64,000 bases of DNA from Rhodobacter sp. TJ_12 (GTDB taxonomy: Bacteria > Pseudomonadota > Alphaproteobacteria > Rhodobacterales > Rhodobacteraceae). The position numbers and the translations under genes were made by a program. Of this stretch, positions 55,188 through 64,000 are shown piece after piece. Where the stretch lies: positions 62,001 through 126,000 of the forward strand of contig NZ_NRRD01000007.1 of the NCBI RefSeq assembly GCF_020023995.1, in the 5' to 3' direction. Every line of letters begins with the position of its first letter. The stretch's first letter is position 1. The notes under the pieces were generated by a model, which worked only from the letters and a program-made list of their open reading frames with translations, did no database searches and was not told the origin of the DNA.

Positions 55188-56348
55188 ATGTTCGAAGCTT
55201 CGATGCGGTTCGATCTGGGAGAGGATATCGCGGCGCTGCGCGACATGGTGCAGGGCTGGGCGCGCGCCCGGCTGGGCCCGCTGGCTGAAAAGGTGGACAA
55301 AGACAACCTTTTCCCAAATGAACTTTGGGCTGAAATGGGCGAATTAGGCCTTTTGGGGATTACCGTGCCCGAAGCTTATGGCGGTTCTGGTATGGGCTAT
55401 TTGGCGCATGTTGTGGCAACCGAAGAAATTGCCCGCGTTTCGGCGAGCATCTCGCTCTCTTACGGGGCGCATTCAAACCTATGCGTCAACCAGTTGAAGC
55501 TGAACGGAACCGAGGCGCAAAAAGCAAAATACCTGCCCGATCTGGTGGCGGGCCGCAAAATCGGCGCGCTGGCGATGAGCGAAAGCGGCGCGGGGTCGGA
55601 TGTGGTGGGCATGAAGCTGCGCGCGGTCAAGCGCGACGGGCATTATCTGCTCAATGGCCATAAATACTGGATCACCAATGGCTGCGATGCCGATACGCTG
55701 GTGGTTTACGCGAAAACCGCCCCCGAAGCGGGGTCGAAGGGGATCACCGCCTTCATCGTTGAAAAGGGGATGAAAGGCTTCACCACCAGCCAGCATTTCG
55801 ACAAGTTGGGGATGCGGGGTTCGAACACGGCACAGCTTTTCTTTGATGATTGCGAAGTCCCCGAAGAAAACGTGCTTGGCCAAGAAGGCAAGGGGGTGCG
55901 CGTGCTGATGTCGGGGCTCGACTATGAGCGCGTGGTGCTGTCGGGCATTGGCACAGGGATCATGATGGCCTGTCTCGATGAGGTGGTGCCCTACGCGAAA
56001 GAGCGGCACCAATTCGGCCAGCCGATTGGTAATTTCCAACTGATGCAGGCGAAAATCGCCGATATGTATGTCGCCACCAACACCGCGCGCGCCTACACCT
56101 ATGAGGTGGCCAAGGCCTGTGATCGGGGCGAAGTCACCCGCCAAGATGCCGCCGCGACGGTGCTTTATGCCTCTGAACAGGCGATGGTGCAGGCGCATCA
56201 GGCTGTGCAGGCTTTGGGCGGGGCGGGGTTCCTCAATGACGCGGTCGTGTCGCGATTGTTCCGCGATGCGAAGCTGATGGAAATCGGCGCGGGCACCTCG
56301 GAAATTCGGCGCATGTTGATCGGGCGCGAATTGGTGGGCGCGCAATGA
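55188..56348 (+). CDS. ivd: Isovaleryl-CoA dehydrogenase
   Basis: 386 aa, FAD-dependent acyl-CoA dehydrogenase; first step specific to leucine, isovaleryl-CoA to 3-methylcrotonyl-CoA. [18 protein letters not shown] and [19 protein letters not shown] match isovaleryl-CoA dehydrogenases, including the Glu region (LDYERVVL) that serves as base in this subgroup. Ends [21 protein letters not shown] precedes the ATG. The stop overlaps the mccB start as ATGA. Confidence 0.93.
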   Translation: MFEASMRFDLGEDIAALRDMVQGWARARLGPLAEKVDKDNLFPNELWAEMGELGLLGITVPEAYGGSGMGYLAHVVATEEIARVSASISLSYGAHSNLCVNQLKLNGTEAQKAKYLPDLVAGRKIGALAMSESGAGSDVVGMKLRAVKRDGHYLLNGHKYWITNGCDADTLVVYAKTAPEAGSKGITAFIVEKGMKGFTTSQHFDKLGMRGSNTAQLFFDDCEVPEENVLGQEGKGVRVLMSGLDYERVVLSGIGTGIMMACLDEVVPYAKERHQFGQPIGNFQLMQAKIADMYVATNTARAYTYEVAKACDRGEVTRQDAAATVLYASEQAMVQAHQAVQALGGAGFLNDAVVSRLFRDAKLMEIGAGTSEIRRMLIGRELVGAQ

Positions 56349-57949
56349 AGCTGACCTCCGCAATCATTCCCGCGTCAGAGACCTTTCGCGCCAACCGCGC
56401 GGCGCATCTGGCGATGCTCGATCCGGTGCGCGCAGCGGCAGCCTTGGCCGCGGCCGGCGGGGGCGCAGCGGCGCAAGAGCGCCATACCGCGCGCGGGAAA
56501 ATGGCTCCGCGCGAACGGGTTGCCGCTTTGCTCGACCCCGGTTCTCCCTTTCTTGAAATTGGCGCCACCGCCGCACATGGGCTCTATGATGGTGCCGCTC
56601 CTTGTGCGGGGGTTATTGCCGGGGTGGGGCAAGTCTGCGGGCAGGAGGTGATGGTGGTCGCCAATGATGCCACGGTGAAGGGCGGCACCTATTACCCGAT
56701 GACGGTGAAAAAACACCTGCGCGCGCAAGAAATTGCCGAGGAATGCGCGCTGCCCTGCCTTTATCTGGTGGATAGCGGCGGCGCGAACCTGCCCAACCAA
56801 GATGAGGTCTTTCCCGACCGCGATCATTTTGGCCGCATCTTCTACAATCAGGCGCGGATGTCGGCTAAGGGCATTGCGCAAATCGCTGTGGTGATGGGCT
56901 CGTGCACGGCAGGTGGGGCCTATGTGCCCGCGATGTCGGATGTCACGATCATCGTGCGCGACCAGGGTACGATCTTTCTTGCGGGGCCCCCTTTGGTGAA
57001 GGTGGCGACGGGCGAGGTGGTCACCGCAGAAGATTTGGGCGGCGGCGATGTGCATACGCGGCTTTCGGGTGTCGCAGATTATTTGGCCGAAGATGATGCC
57101 CATGCGCTGGCGCTCGCGCGGCGCGCGGTGGGCAACCTGAACCGCACCAAACCCACCACAGTGGCGTGGCAAAGCCCCGAAGAGCCCGCCTATGACCCCG
57201 AGGAAATTCTGGGCGTGGTGCCCGCCGATCTGCGCACTCCCTATGATATCCGCGAGGTGATCGCCCGCGTGGTGGATGGCTCGCGCTTTGACGAGTTCAA
57301 GGCCCGCTTTGGCGAAACCATCGTCACCGGCTTTGCCCATGTCATGGGCTGCCCGGTCGGCATTGTGGCCAATAATGGTGTGCTGTTCTCTGAGGCCGCA
57401 CAAAAGGCCGCGCATTTCATCGAGCTGTGCTCCACACGCTCTATCCCGCTCGTTTTTTTGCAAAATATCACCGGCTTCATGGTCGGGCGCAAATATGAAA
57501 ACGAGGGGATCGCCCGCCATGGGGCGAAAATGGTCACCGCCGTTGCCACCACTTCGGTGCCCAAAATCACCATGCTGGTGGGTGGCTCTTTCGGGGCGGG
57601 CAATTACGGTATGGCCGGGCGCGCCTATTCCCCCCGCTTTCTTTGGACATGGCCAAATGCGCGCATCTCGGTGATGGGGGGCGAACAGGCGGCAGGTGTT
57701 CTGGCCACCGTCCGGCGCGAGGGGATCGAGCGCAAGGGTGGCACATGGTCTGCCGAGGAAGAGGCTGAATTCAAGCGCCCCACGATCGAGATGTTCGAGC
57801 GTCAAAGCCACCCGCTTTATGCCTCGGCCCGGCTGTGGGACGATGGCATCGTCGATCCGCGCAAAACCCGCGAGATTTTGGCGCTCAGCCTGTCTGCCAG
57901 CCTGAATGCGCCCATCGCGCCGACGCAGTTCGGGCTGTTCCGAATGTAA
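56345..57949 (+). CDS. mccB: Methylcrotonyl-CoA carboxylase beta subunit
   Basis: 534 aa carboxyltransferase. [16 protein letters not shown] and the C-terminal [19 protein letters not shown] and [12 protein letters not shown] are characteristic of the MCC beta chain rather than propionyl-CoA carboxylase. It carboxylates 3-methylcrotonyl-CoA with biotin carried by the alpha chain. 4-base overlap with ivd; 114 bases before mccA. Confidence 0.94.
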   Translation: MKLTSAIIPASETFRANRAAHLAMLDPVRAAAALAAAGGGAAAQERHTARGKMAPRERVAALLDPGSPFLEIGATAAHGLYDGAAPCAGVIAGVGQVCGQEVMVVANDATVKGGTYYPMTVKKHLRAQEIAEECALPCLYLVDSGGANLPNQDEVFPDRDHFGRIFYNQARMSAKGIAQIAVVMGSCTAGGAYVPAMSDVTIIVRDQGTIFLAGPPLVKVATGEVVTAEDLGGGDVHTRLSGVADYLAEDDAHALALARRAVGNLNRTKPTTVAWQSPEEPAYDPEEILGVVPADLRTPYDIREVIARVVDGSRFDEFKARFGETIVTGFAHVMGCPVGIVANNGVLFSEAAQKAAHFIELCSTRSIPLVFLQNITGFMVGRKYENEGIARHGAKMVTAVATTSVPKITMLVGGSFGAGNYGMAGRAYSPRFLWTWPNARISVMGGEQAAGVLATVRREGIERKGGTWSAEEEAEFKRPTIEMFERQSHPLYASARLWDDGIVDPRKTREILALSLSASLNAPIAPTQFGLFRM

Positions 57950-58063
57950 CTTTTCTGCCCTTTCCATCGGTATTTGCAGCCAGATGCGCGGTTTTAGCTT
58001 TCATCTTGCAACATATACCCAAGGGCACGGGGCCCCGCTCCGCATTGGCCAAGGGAGAGCGCC

Positions 58064-59989
58064 ATGTTTTCCAAGATCCTGATCGCCAACCGGGGCGAAA
58101 TTGCCTGCCGCGTGATCGACACCGCCCGGCGTTTGGGCGTCGCCACGGTCGCGGTGTATTCCGAGGCGGATGTCGGCGCGCGCCATGTGGCGTTGGCGGA
58201 TGAGGCGGTGGCCATCGGCGGGCCGCGCCCGGCAGACAGTTATCTGCGGGGCGATGTGATCATTCAAGCGGCGCGCGACACCGGCGCGCAGGCGATCCAT
58301 CCGGGCTATGGGTTCCTGTCTGAAAACCCCGATTTCGTCGAAGCGGTAGAAGCCGCAGGGCTGACCTTCATCGGCCCTTCGGCGGCGGCGATCCGCGCGA
58401 TGGGGCTCAAAGATGCCGCCAAGGCGCTGATGGCCCAGGCGGGCGTGCCCGTGGTGCCGGGCTATCACGGTGACAACCAAGATCCCGAGCATTTGGCGGG
58501 GGCGGCAGAGGCTGTTGGCTTTCCGGTTTTAATCAAGGCCGTGGCGGGGGGCGGCGGCAAGGGCATGCGCCGGGTCGACCGCGCAGAAGATTTCATGGAG
58601 GCCCTCAAAAGCGCGCAGGGCGAGGCGCAAACCGCCTTTGGCAACCCCGCTGTTTTGATTGAAAAATATATCGAAATGCCGCGCCATATCGAGGTGCAGG
58701 TCTTTGGCGATGGCACCGAGGCGGTGCATCTGTTTGAGCGTGATTGCTCGCTGCAACGCCGCCATCAAAAAGTGATCGAAGAGGCCCCAGCCCCCGGCAT
58801 GACCGATGAAATGCGCGCGGCAATGGGCCAAGCCGCCGTGCGCGCGGCACAGGCGATTGGCTATAGCGGCGCGGGCACGGTCGAGTTCATTGTCGACGGG
58901 GCCGAGGGGCTGCGCCCGGATCGGTTTTGGTTCATGGAAATGAACACCCGCCTTCAAGTCGAACACCCGGTGACCGAGGCGATCACCGGCATTGATCTGG
59001 TGGAATGGCAATTGCGTGTGGCAAGTGGTGCGCCTTTGCCCGCCCGCCAAGAGGCTTTGCAGATCAAGGGTCACGCCTTCGAGGCGCGCCTTTATGCCGA
59101 AGATGTCCCCGCAGGTTTTCTGCCTGCTACCGGCACGCTGGCCCATCTACACTTTCCCGCCGATGTGCGGGTGGACACCGGCGTGCGGCAAGGGGATGCA
59201 ATCAGCCCGTGGTATGATCCGATGATTGCCAAGATCGTGACCCATGCGCCCACCCGCGCTGCCGCATTGAACCTTTTGGCCAGCGCGCTGACGCGCACAG
59301 AGGTGGCTGGGACCACCACCAATCTTGGGTTTTTGGCCCGGCTTGCGCGGCATCGCGGCTTTGCCGAAGGCGCGGTCGATACCGGGGTGATTGCGCGCGA
59401 TTTGGAGCACCTTGCCGCGCCGACAGCGGTGCCCGCTGCCGCGCGCGCGCTTGCTGTGATTGCGGCGGCGGGGCTGCATGAAACCCCGGGCCAAGGCTTC
59501 ACGCTTTGGGCCCCCCTGCGCCGTGCGGTGGATTTTGAGGACCCCGCCTTCGTGCAGATCACAGGGCCGAACCGGATCATGGTCGAGGTGGCGGGCAAGC
59601 AGCATGATTGTACCCTGCACCCCGATGGCTGGTGGGTCGATGGCCGCAAGACCGGGGCACGGTTCCATCGCACGGGGGATCAGATCACCGTCTTTTTGCA
59701 GGGCGCGCATGTCTTTGCCTGCCCCGATCCATTGGACCGCCAAGCGCATGGCCCTGCCTCTGATCTGACACTGGCGCCGATGCCGGGGCTGGTGAAGGCG
59801 GTCTTTGTCGCGCCGGGGCAGGTTGTCGCGCCGGGGGATCGACTTGCGGTGCTCGAAGCGATGAAAATGGAACATACGCTGTGTGCGGCTCGCGCCGGCG
59901 AAGTTGCACAAGTGCTGGTGGCGCCCGGCGCGCAGGTCGAGGCCGGCGCTGCGTTGATACGGCTGGCAGAAGAGGAGGAGGCGGCATGA
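58064..59989 (+). CDS. mccA: Methylcrotonyl-CoA carboxylase alpha subunit (biotin-containing)
   Basis: 641 aa. Biotin carboxylase domain 1-450 with KILIANRGEIACRV at the start, VAGGGGKGMR ATP loop and EMNTRLQVEHPVTE; C-terminal biotinyl domain with Lys601 in EAMKMEHTL. GGGAGAG precedes the ATG. Its stop overlaps the GST start as ATGA. With mccB it forms the complete carboxylase. Confidence 0.95.
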   Translation: MFSKILIANRGEIACRVIDTARRLGVATVAVYSEADVGARHVALADEAVAIGGPRPADSYLRGDVIIQAARDTGAQAIHPGYGFLSENPDFVEAVEAAGLTFIGPSAAAIRAMGLKDAAKALMAQAGVPVVPGYHGDNQDPEHLAGAAEAVGFPVLIKAVAGGGGKGMRRVDRAEDFMEALKSAQGEAQTAFGNPAVLIEKYIEMPRHIEVQVFGDGTEAVHLFERDCSLQRRHQKVIEEAPAPGMTDEMRAAMGQAAVRAAQAIGYSGAGTVEFIVDGAEGLRPDRFWFMEMNTRLQVEHPVTEAITGIDLVEWQLRVASGAPLPARQEALQIKGHAFEARLYAEDVPAGFLPATGTLAHLHFPADVRVDTGVRQGDAISPWYDPMIAKIVTHAPTRAAALNLLASALTRTEVAGTTTNLGFLARLARHRGFAEGAVDTGVIARDLEHLAAPTAVPAAARALAVIAAAGLHETPGQGFTLWAPLRRAVDFEDPAFVQITGPNRIMVEVAGKQHDCTLHPDGWWVDGRKTGARFHRTGDQITVFLQGAHVFACPDPLDRQAHGPASDLTLAPMPGLVKAVFVAPGQVVAPGDRLAVLEAMKMEHTLCAARAGEVAQVLVAPGAQVEAGAALIRLAEEEEAA

Positions 59990-60633
59990 CGATCTTGCAT
60001 CACGTGCCCGGATCGCGCTCGCATCGGGTGCTTTGGTTGCTGGAGGAACTGGGCGAAGAGACCGAGATTCGCACGTGGTCGCTGACCGGGGGTGATTTGC
60101 GCAGCCCCGAATTTCGCGCGCTGTCGCCTGCTGGGCGCATCCCCGCGCTTCAAATCGATGGGCAGGTGATTTTTGAATCCGGCGCCATCGTACAATATCT
60201 GACGGAAACCCGCGCCCGGCTGGCACCGGCGCCCGGCACAGCCGAGCGGGCGGCCTTTCTGGAATGGCTCAGTTTTGCGGAAACGCAGGCCAATATCCTG
60301 CAAGCGCTGAATATTCATCACATCTTCTTGCGCCCCGAAAGCGCGCGCTCTGTGCCCTTGATGACGCTTGAGACCAAGCGTTTGGCGGTGACGATGCAGG
60401 CCATGGAGGCGCATCTGACCGGGCGCGATTGGTTGCTGGATGAATTTTCGGCCGCAGATTGCATGTTTGGTTTCAACATGGATGCGATGTTTCGCTTTGT
60501 GCCGCGCGCGGGCTTTCCGGCGCTGAGCGCTTGGACCGCGCGCGCGCAGGCGCGGCCCGCGCATCAACGCGCAGTCGAAAAGGGCGGGGCCAGTATGTAT
60601 GCGCAAGATTTTTACGAGCTGCCCGATGGCTGA
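59986..60633 (+). CDS. Glutathione S-transferase inside the leucine operon
   Basis: 215 aa. N-terminal thioredoxin-like GST domain (SRSHRVLWLLEELG, RIPALQIDGQVIFESGAIVQYL with the cis-Pro and the Glu-Ser pair that binds the gamma-glutamyl group) and helical C-terminal domain (DWLLDEFSAADCMFGF). It is overlapped on both sides by operon genes, so it is regulated with leucine breakdown. Its role there is unclear; detoxifying reactive enoyl-CoA products is a guess. Confidence 0.88.
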   Translation: MTILHHVPGSRSHRVLWLLEELGEETEIRTWSLTGGDLRSPEFRALSPAGRIPALQIDGQVIFESGAIVQYLTETRARLAPAPGTAERAAFLEWLSFAETQANILQALNIHHIFLRPESARSVPLMTLETKRLAVTMQAMEAHLTGRDWLLDEFSAADCMFGFNMDAMFRFVPRAGFPALSAWTARAQARPAHQRAVEKGGASMYAQDFYELPDG

Positions 60634-61486
60634 GCGGGTCGAAATCGTGGAAATGGCGCCGCGCGACGGGTTGCAAAATGAAAAGCGCCCGATCCCGACG
60701 GCGGAGAAGATCGCGCTGGTGAATGCGCTTTCCAAGGTTGGCTACAAGCGGATCGAAGTGGCTGCCTTCGTGTCGCCCAAATGGGTGCCGCAAATGGCCG
60801 ATGGGGCCGCAGTTCTGGCGGGGATCACGCGCGCGCCCGGCGTGCATTACACTGCGCTGACACCCAATCTGAAGGGCCTTGCCGCCGCGCGGGCTGCGCA
60901 GGTGGATGGGGTTGCGGTCTTTGCTTCGGCCTCCGAGGGGTTTTCGCAAGCCAACCTGAATTGCTCAATCGCGGAAAGCCTTGAGCGGTTTCGACCGCTG
61001 GTCGAGGCGGCGCGCGCCGCCAATCTGCCGGTGCGGGGCTATGTCTCGATGGTGACCGATTGTCCGTTTGAGGGGGCGATCCCGCCCGCGAAAGTGGCGC
61101 GGGTTGTGGCGCATCTGCGGGTGATGGGCTGCGATGAGGTGAGCCTTGGCGATACCATCGGCCAGGCGCATCCCGAAAGCGTGCGCGCGATGCTGGCGGC
61201 GGTGCTGGAGGAAATGGACCCCGCCCAGCTTGCTGGCCATTTCCATGATACCGCTGGACGCGCGCTGGACAATATCGAGGCAAGCCTTGCCCAAGGGCTG
61301 CGGGTCTTCGATGCCGCAGCCGGGGGTTTGGGCGGATGTCCTTATGCGCCCGGTGCGGCGGGAAATGTCGCAACAGAAGCCGTGGCGGCGCATTTGGCCC
61401 GGCTCGGCTATGAAACGGGGCTAAATATGGCGCAGCTTGCGCAGGCGGCGGCACAGGCGCTTGCGATGAAAGGAGAGCATCCATGA
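60626..61486 (+). CDS. mvaB: Hydroxymethylglutaryl-CoA lyase
   Basis: 286 aa. It splits HMG-CoA to acetyl-CoA and acetoacetate, the last step of leucine breakdown. EMAPRDGLQNEKR at the N-terminus binds the metal, FVSPKWVPQMAD follows, HFHDTAGRALDN gives the metal-binding His pair and GGLGGCPYAPGAAGNVATE carries the active-site Cys. Starts at ATG 60626, overlapping the GST by 8 bases, and overlaps the next gene as ATGA. Also called hmgL or liuE. Confidence 0.95.
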   Translation: MAERVEIVEMAPRDGLQNEKRPIPTAEKIALVNALSKVGYKRIEVAAFVSPKWVPQMADGAAVLAGITRAPGVHYTALTPNLKGLAAARAAQVDGVAVFASASEGFSQANLNCSIAESLERFRPLVEAARAANLPVRGYVSMVTDCPFEGAIPPAKVARVVAHLRVMGCDEVSLGDTIGQAHPESVRAMLAAVLEEMDPAQLAGHFHDTAGRALDNIEASLAQGLRVFDAAAGGLGGCPYAPGAAGNVATEAVAAHLARLGYETGLNMAQLAQAAAQALAMKGEHP

Positions 61487-62265
61487 CCGAGACGATCCGG
61501 CTGGAGCGGGACGGGCGGGGCGTGGTGACGCTTTGGCTTGCGCGGGCGCACAAGCATAATGCCTTGGATGCGCAGATGATTTCGGAAATCACTCAGGTGA
61601 TCCGCCATCTGGGTCATGACGAGACCGTGCGCGTCGTGGTGCTGGCAGCAGAGGGAAAAAGCTTCTGCGCGGGCGGCGATCTACGCTGGATGCTGGCGAA
61701 TATGACCGCCAGCGCCGCAGAGCGCGCGGCCTCGGCCCGCGCTTTGGCGGATATGTTGGCCGCGCTCGACACCTGCCCCAAACCGGTGATCGGGCGGGTG
61801 CAGGGCAATGCCTTTGGTGGCGGTGTCGGCATGATTTCGGTGTGCGATGTGGCCGTGGGCGTGCCCGCTGCGCGCTTTGGGCTGACCGAAACCAAGCTGG
61901 GCCTGACGCCTGCAACGATTTCGCCCTATGTCGTCGCGCGGATGGGGGCGGCGAAGGCAAGGCGGGTTTTCATGTCCTCGCGGCTGTTCGATGCGCAAGA
62001 GGCGCAGGCGCTCGATCTGCTGGCAAACGTCGTGCCCGAGCCCGATTTGGACGCCGCGGTTGAGGCCGAGGTGGCGCCCTATTTGGCCTGTGCGCCCGGG
62101 GCCGTGGCCGAGGCGAAAGCGCTGATACAGATGCTGGCCAAAGCGGGCGACTCAGCCCCGCAAGAGGCGACCATCGCCGCGCTGGTCAAACGCTGGGAAA
62201 GCGACGAGGCGCGAGAGGGAATCGCAGCCTTTTTCGAAAAGCGCGCGCCCCTTTGGACAATATGA
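61483..62265 (+). CDS. liuC: Methylglutaconyl-CoA hydratase (enoyl-CoA hydratase family)
   Basis: 260 aa crotonase-fold protein. FCAGGDLRWMLANM forms the first oxyanion-hole strand and GNAFGGGVGMISVCDV the second; FGLTETKLGLTPATISPYV is typical of the 3-methylglutaconyl-CoA hydratase subgroup. It hydrates 3-methylglutaconyl-CoA to HMG-CoA, the step between MCC and the lyase, which fits the gene order. Last gene of the operon; no terminator seen behind it. Confidence 0.88.
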   Translation: MTETIRLERDGRGVVTLWLARAHKHNALDAQMISEITQVIRHLGHDETVRVVVLAAEGKSFCAGGDLRWMLANMTASAAERAASARALADMLAALDTCPKPVIGRVQGNAFGGGVGMISVCDVAVGVPAARFGLTETKLGLTPATISPYVVARMGAAKARRVFMSSRLFDAQEAQALDLLANVVPEPDLDAAVEAEVAPYLACAPGAVAEAKALIQMLAKAGDSAPQEATIAALVKRWESDEAREGIAAFFEKRAPLWTI

Positions 62266-62350
62266 CCTTGTGAAGTGACGGAATCACAATACACTTTCCC
62301 GACGACGCCGATTCTCGGCCATTTCCCGCGATTTCGCGGGGTGAGACGTA

Positions 62351-62367
62351 ATGCCGCATTGCGGCAT
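62351..62367. promoter_or_regulatory. ATGCCGCA-T-TGCGGCAT palindrome upstream of nuo
   Basis: Perfect 8-bp arms around one base. The loop is too short for a terminator hairpin of that length and no T tract follows, so an operator is more likely. It lies about 105 bases before the proposed nuo -35. Confidence 0.4.
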
Positions 62368-62455
62368 GTCGATTCTGCGCTTGCGAGAGTCGCAAAAAAC
62401 AGTGTGCATCGGTATACAAATTGCGCTTTTCGCCCCGAAACAGGGCTGCGCTCGG

Positions 62456-62484
62456 TTGACCGGCATGGGGGGGAAGGCTATTCC
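62456..62484 (+). promoter_or_regulatory. Probable nuo operon promoter
   Basis: TTGACC (-35, 62456-62461), 17-base spacer, TATTCC (-10, 62479-62484); start expected near 62491, about 50 bases before nuoA. The region upstream also holds AT-rich DNA and the palindrome at 62351. Confidence 0.5.
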
Positions 62485-62540
62485 TCCCTTGATCCGGAAG
62501 CCGTGCGGGAAGGCGCGGCTCGGGGCAAGGAGGGGCTCTC

Positions 62541-62921
62541 ATGCAAGATGCGTTGATGACCGGACTGTTGCGGGAATACCTGCCGATCCTCGTGCTGTTG
62601 GCGATGGCGATCGCCTTGGGATTGGTGCTGATCCTTGCCGCGGCAGTAATTGCGATCCGCAACCCGGACCCGGAAAAGGTCTCGGCCTATGAATGCGGGT
62701 TCAACGCATTTGACGATGCACGGATGAAATTCGACGTGCGGTTCTACCTCGTGTCGATCCTGTTCATCATCTTCGATCTGGAAGTGGCGTTCCTATTCCC
62801 TTGGGCGGTGTCGTTCGGGGAAATCTCGATGACGGCCTTTTGGTCGATGATGGTGTTTCTGGGTGTGCTGACTGTTGGCTTTGCCTATGAATGGAAGAAG
62901 GGGGCGCTGGAATGGGCGTGA
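62541..62921 (+). CDS. nuoA: NADH-quinone oxidoreductase subunit A
   Basis: 126 aa, three membrane helices ([59 protein letters not shown]). [12 protein letters not shown] in the loop carries the conserved ECG motif of this subunit at the quinone cavity of complex I. GGAGG lies 7 bases before ATG. Its stop overlaps nuoB by 10 bases. Confidence 0.96.
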   Translation: MQDALMTGLLREYLPILVLLAMAIALGLVLILAAAVIAIRNPDPEKVSAYECGFNAFDDARMKFDVRFYLVSILFIIFDLEVAFLFPWAVSFGEISMTAFWSMMVFLGVLTVGFAYEWKKGALEWA

Positions 62922-63445
62922 TGACCGGGCCGAATACGGCTGCCGCCGATATGGATGTAGCGGCCGCCGCGCTCAACCGCGACCTGCAAGACAAGGGCTT
63001 CTTGCTTACCACCGCCGAAGACATCATCAATTGGGCGCGCAACGGCTCGCTGCACTGGATGACCTTTGGTTTGGCCTGCTGCGCGGTCGAAATGATGCAT
63101 ACCGCGATGCCGCGCTATGATGTGGAACGCTACGGGTTTGCGCCGCGCGCCTCGCCGCGCCAGTCTGACGTGATGATCGTTGCGGGCACGCTGACCAACA
63201 AAATGGCCCCGGCATTGCGCAAGGTCTACGACCAGATGCCCGAGCCGCGCTATGTGATCTCGATGGGCTCGTGTGCGAATGGCGGCGGTTATTACCACTA
63301 CAGCTATTCGGTGGTGCGCGGCTGTGACCGCATCGTTCCGGTCGATATTTACGTTCCCGGTTGCCCGCCCTCGGCAGAGGCGCTGATGTATGGTATCTTG
63401 CAATTGCAGCGCAAGATCCGCCGCACCGGCACGCTGGTGCGCTGA
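62912..63445 (+). CDS. nuoB: NADH-quinone oxidoreductase subunit B
   Basis: 177 aa from ATG 62912; the ATG at 62921 is also possible. Holds the N2 [4Fe-4S] cluster that reduces quinone: ligands in [23 protein letters not shown] and [11 protein letters not shown]. Coupled to nuoA by overlap and followed 12 bases later by nuoC. Confidence 0.96.
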   Translation: MGVMTGPNTAAADMDVAAAALNRDLQDKGFLLTTAEDIINWARNGSLHWMTFGLACCAVEMMHTAMPRYDVERYGFAPRASPRQSDVMIVAGTLTNKMAPALRKVYDQMPEPRYVISMGSCANGGGYYHYSYSVVRGCDRIVPVDIYVPGCPPSAEALMYGILQLQRKIRRTGTLVR

Positions 63446-63457
63446 GGAGGGCAGAGG

Positions 63458-64000
63458 ATGAGCGAACTGCTGCAAGAACTGGCTGCGCATATCGAAATGA
63501 AGCGCGCCGATGATGTTGTCTCGACCAAGGTCGAGTTTGACGAACTGACCATCACCGTCACCCCGGCGGGGATTTTGCGCTTTGTCGAATTCCTGCGCGA
63601 CGATCCGACCTGCCGGTTTTCGACGCTGATCGACATCACCGCCGTGGACTGGCCCGAGCGTCAGGCCCGGTTTGAGGTGGTGTGGCACTTCCTGTCGATG
63701 TGGCGCAACCAGCGCATTCGCGTAAAGGCCAGCGTGCGCGAAGATGAAATGTGCCCCTCGATCGTCGATGCCTTTCCGGTGGCCAATTGGTATGAGCGCG
63801 AAATCTTCGACATGTTCGGCGTGATGTTCTCGGGTCATCCCGATTTGCGCCGCCTGCTGACGGATTACGGCTTCCGTGGCCATCCTTTGCGCAAAGACTT
63901 CCCGACCACGGGCTATGTTGAGCTGCGCTATGACGAAGTGCTCAAACGCGTGGTCTATGAGCCGGTCAAGCTGACGCAGGAATACCGGCAATTCGATTTC
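63458..64000 (+). CDS. nuoC: NADH-quinone oxidoreductase subunit C (partial)
   Basis: The first 181 codons; the gene runs off the window end (usual length about 200). ATG at 63458 with GAGG just upstream. [39 protein letters not shown] and [21 protein letters not shown] are the classic 30-kDa subunit motifs. Peripheral-arm subunit of complex I. Confidence 0.96.
   Translation, partial: MSELLQELAAHIEMKRADDVVSTKVEFDELTITVTPAGILRFVEFLRDDPTCRFSTLIDITAVDWPERQARFEVVWHFLSMWRNQRIRVKASVREDEMCPSIVDAFPVANWYEREIFDMFGVMFSGHPDLRRLLTDYGFRGHPLRKDFPTTGYVELRYDEVLKRVVYEPVKLTQEYRQFDF

Overview
The window looks like chromosomal DNA of a member of the Rhodobacteraceae (Alphaproteobacteria, Rhodobacter-like). The evidence is the high-GC codon use, DUF2125, DUF1127, DUF1223, DUF6314 and TM2 family genes, a ZapA gene behind a coiled-coil gene, a type 2 GTP cyclohydrolase, and a complete leucine-degradation operon next to the nuo (complex I) operon. 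The genus cannot be fixed from the sequence. No rRNA, tRNA, insertion sequence, prophage, CRISPR array or plasmid function was seen. This is a housekeeping region with several less ordinary islands.

Layout. 1-6.9 kb: a ChaC-type glutathione cyclotransferase, a DUF2125 protein, the coupled hisC-tyrC pair, a small secreted protein, a membrane-anchored protein with 13 exact-length 16-residue Ala/Glu/Pro repeats, infC (apparently starting with AUA) and a secreted L,D-transpeptidase. 6.95-7.12 kb: a gene-free stretch with a perfect FNR-type dyad, a spaced -10 element, three hairpins and a terminator, read here as a new small RNA whose loops all carry CUCCCU. 7.2-14.2 kb: a cell-surface glycan island with a glycosyltransferase/Rossmann-like/hydrolase-fold fusion, two related glycosyltransferases and a stand-alone hydrolase-fold paralogue. 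14.3-24.4 kb: DUF1127, gap, two tiny genes (47 and 53 aa), an orphan fliG-like gene, purB, a DUF6314 gene, mprF, TM2, a CAP-domain lipoprotein and a soluble chemoreceptor-like protein. 24.5-36.4 kb: acnA, a DUF1223 gene, an EamA exporter coupled to tkt, a coiled-coil protein with zapA, uvrD/pcrA and folE2. 36.7-49.1 kb: metZ, an EF-G-like protein with a degenerate GTPase core, a lipoprotein, sufE, a class I amidotransferase, glmU-glmS-alkD-like, and a coupled gph/MFS/DegT run. 49.2-54.5 kb: a signalling cluster (degenerate receiver protein, hybrid histidine kinase, molybdopterin-fold membrane-anchored protein, divergent NarL-type regulator) with a nested dyad between the divergent units. 55.2-62.3 kb: ivd, the two methylcrotonyl-CoA carboxylase genes, a GST, HMG-CoA lyase and a methylglutaconyl-CoA hydratase, which together take isovaleryl-CoA to acetyl-CoA and acetoacetate. 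62.5-64 kb: nuoA, nuoB and the start of nuoC, cut by the window end.

The strongest candidate for something undescribed is the FNR-linked small RNA at 6950-7073 (minus). The next are the sensory cluster with its nested dyad, the glycan island with an inactivated hydrolase paralogue, and the EF-G relative that has lost switch I and the catalytic histidine. Start codons were set from ribosome-binding sites and overlaps; uncertain ones are flagged.
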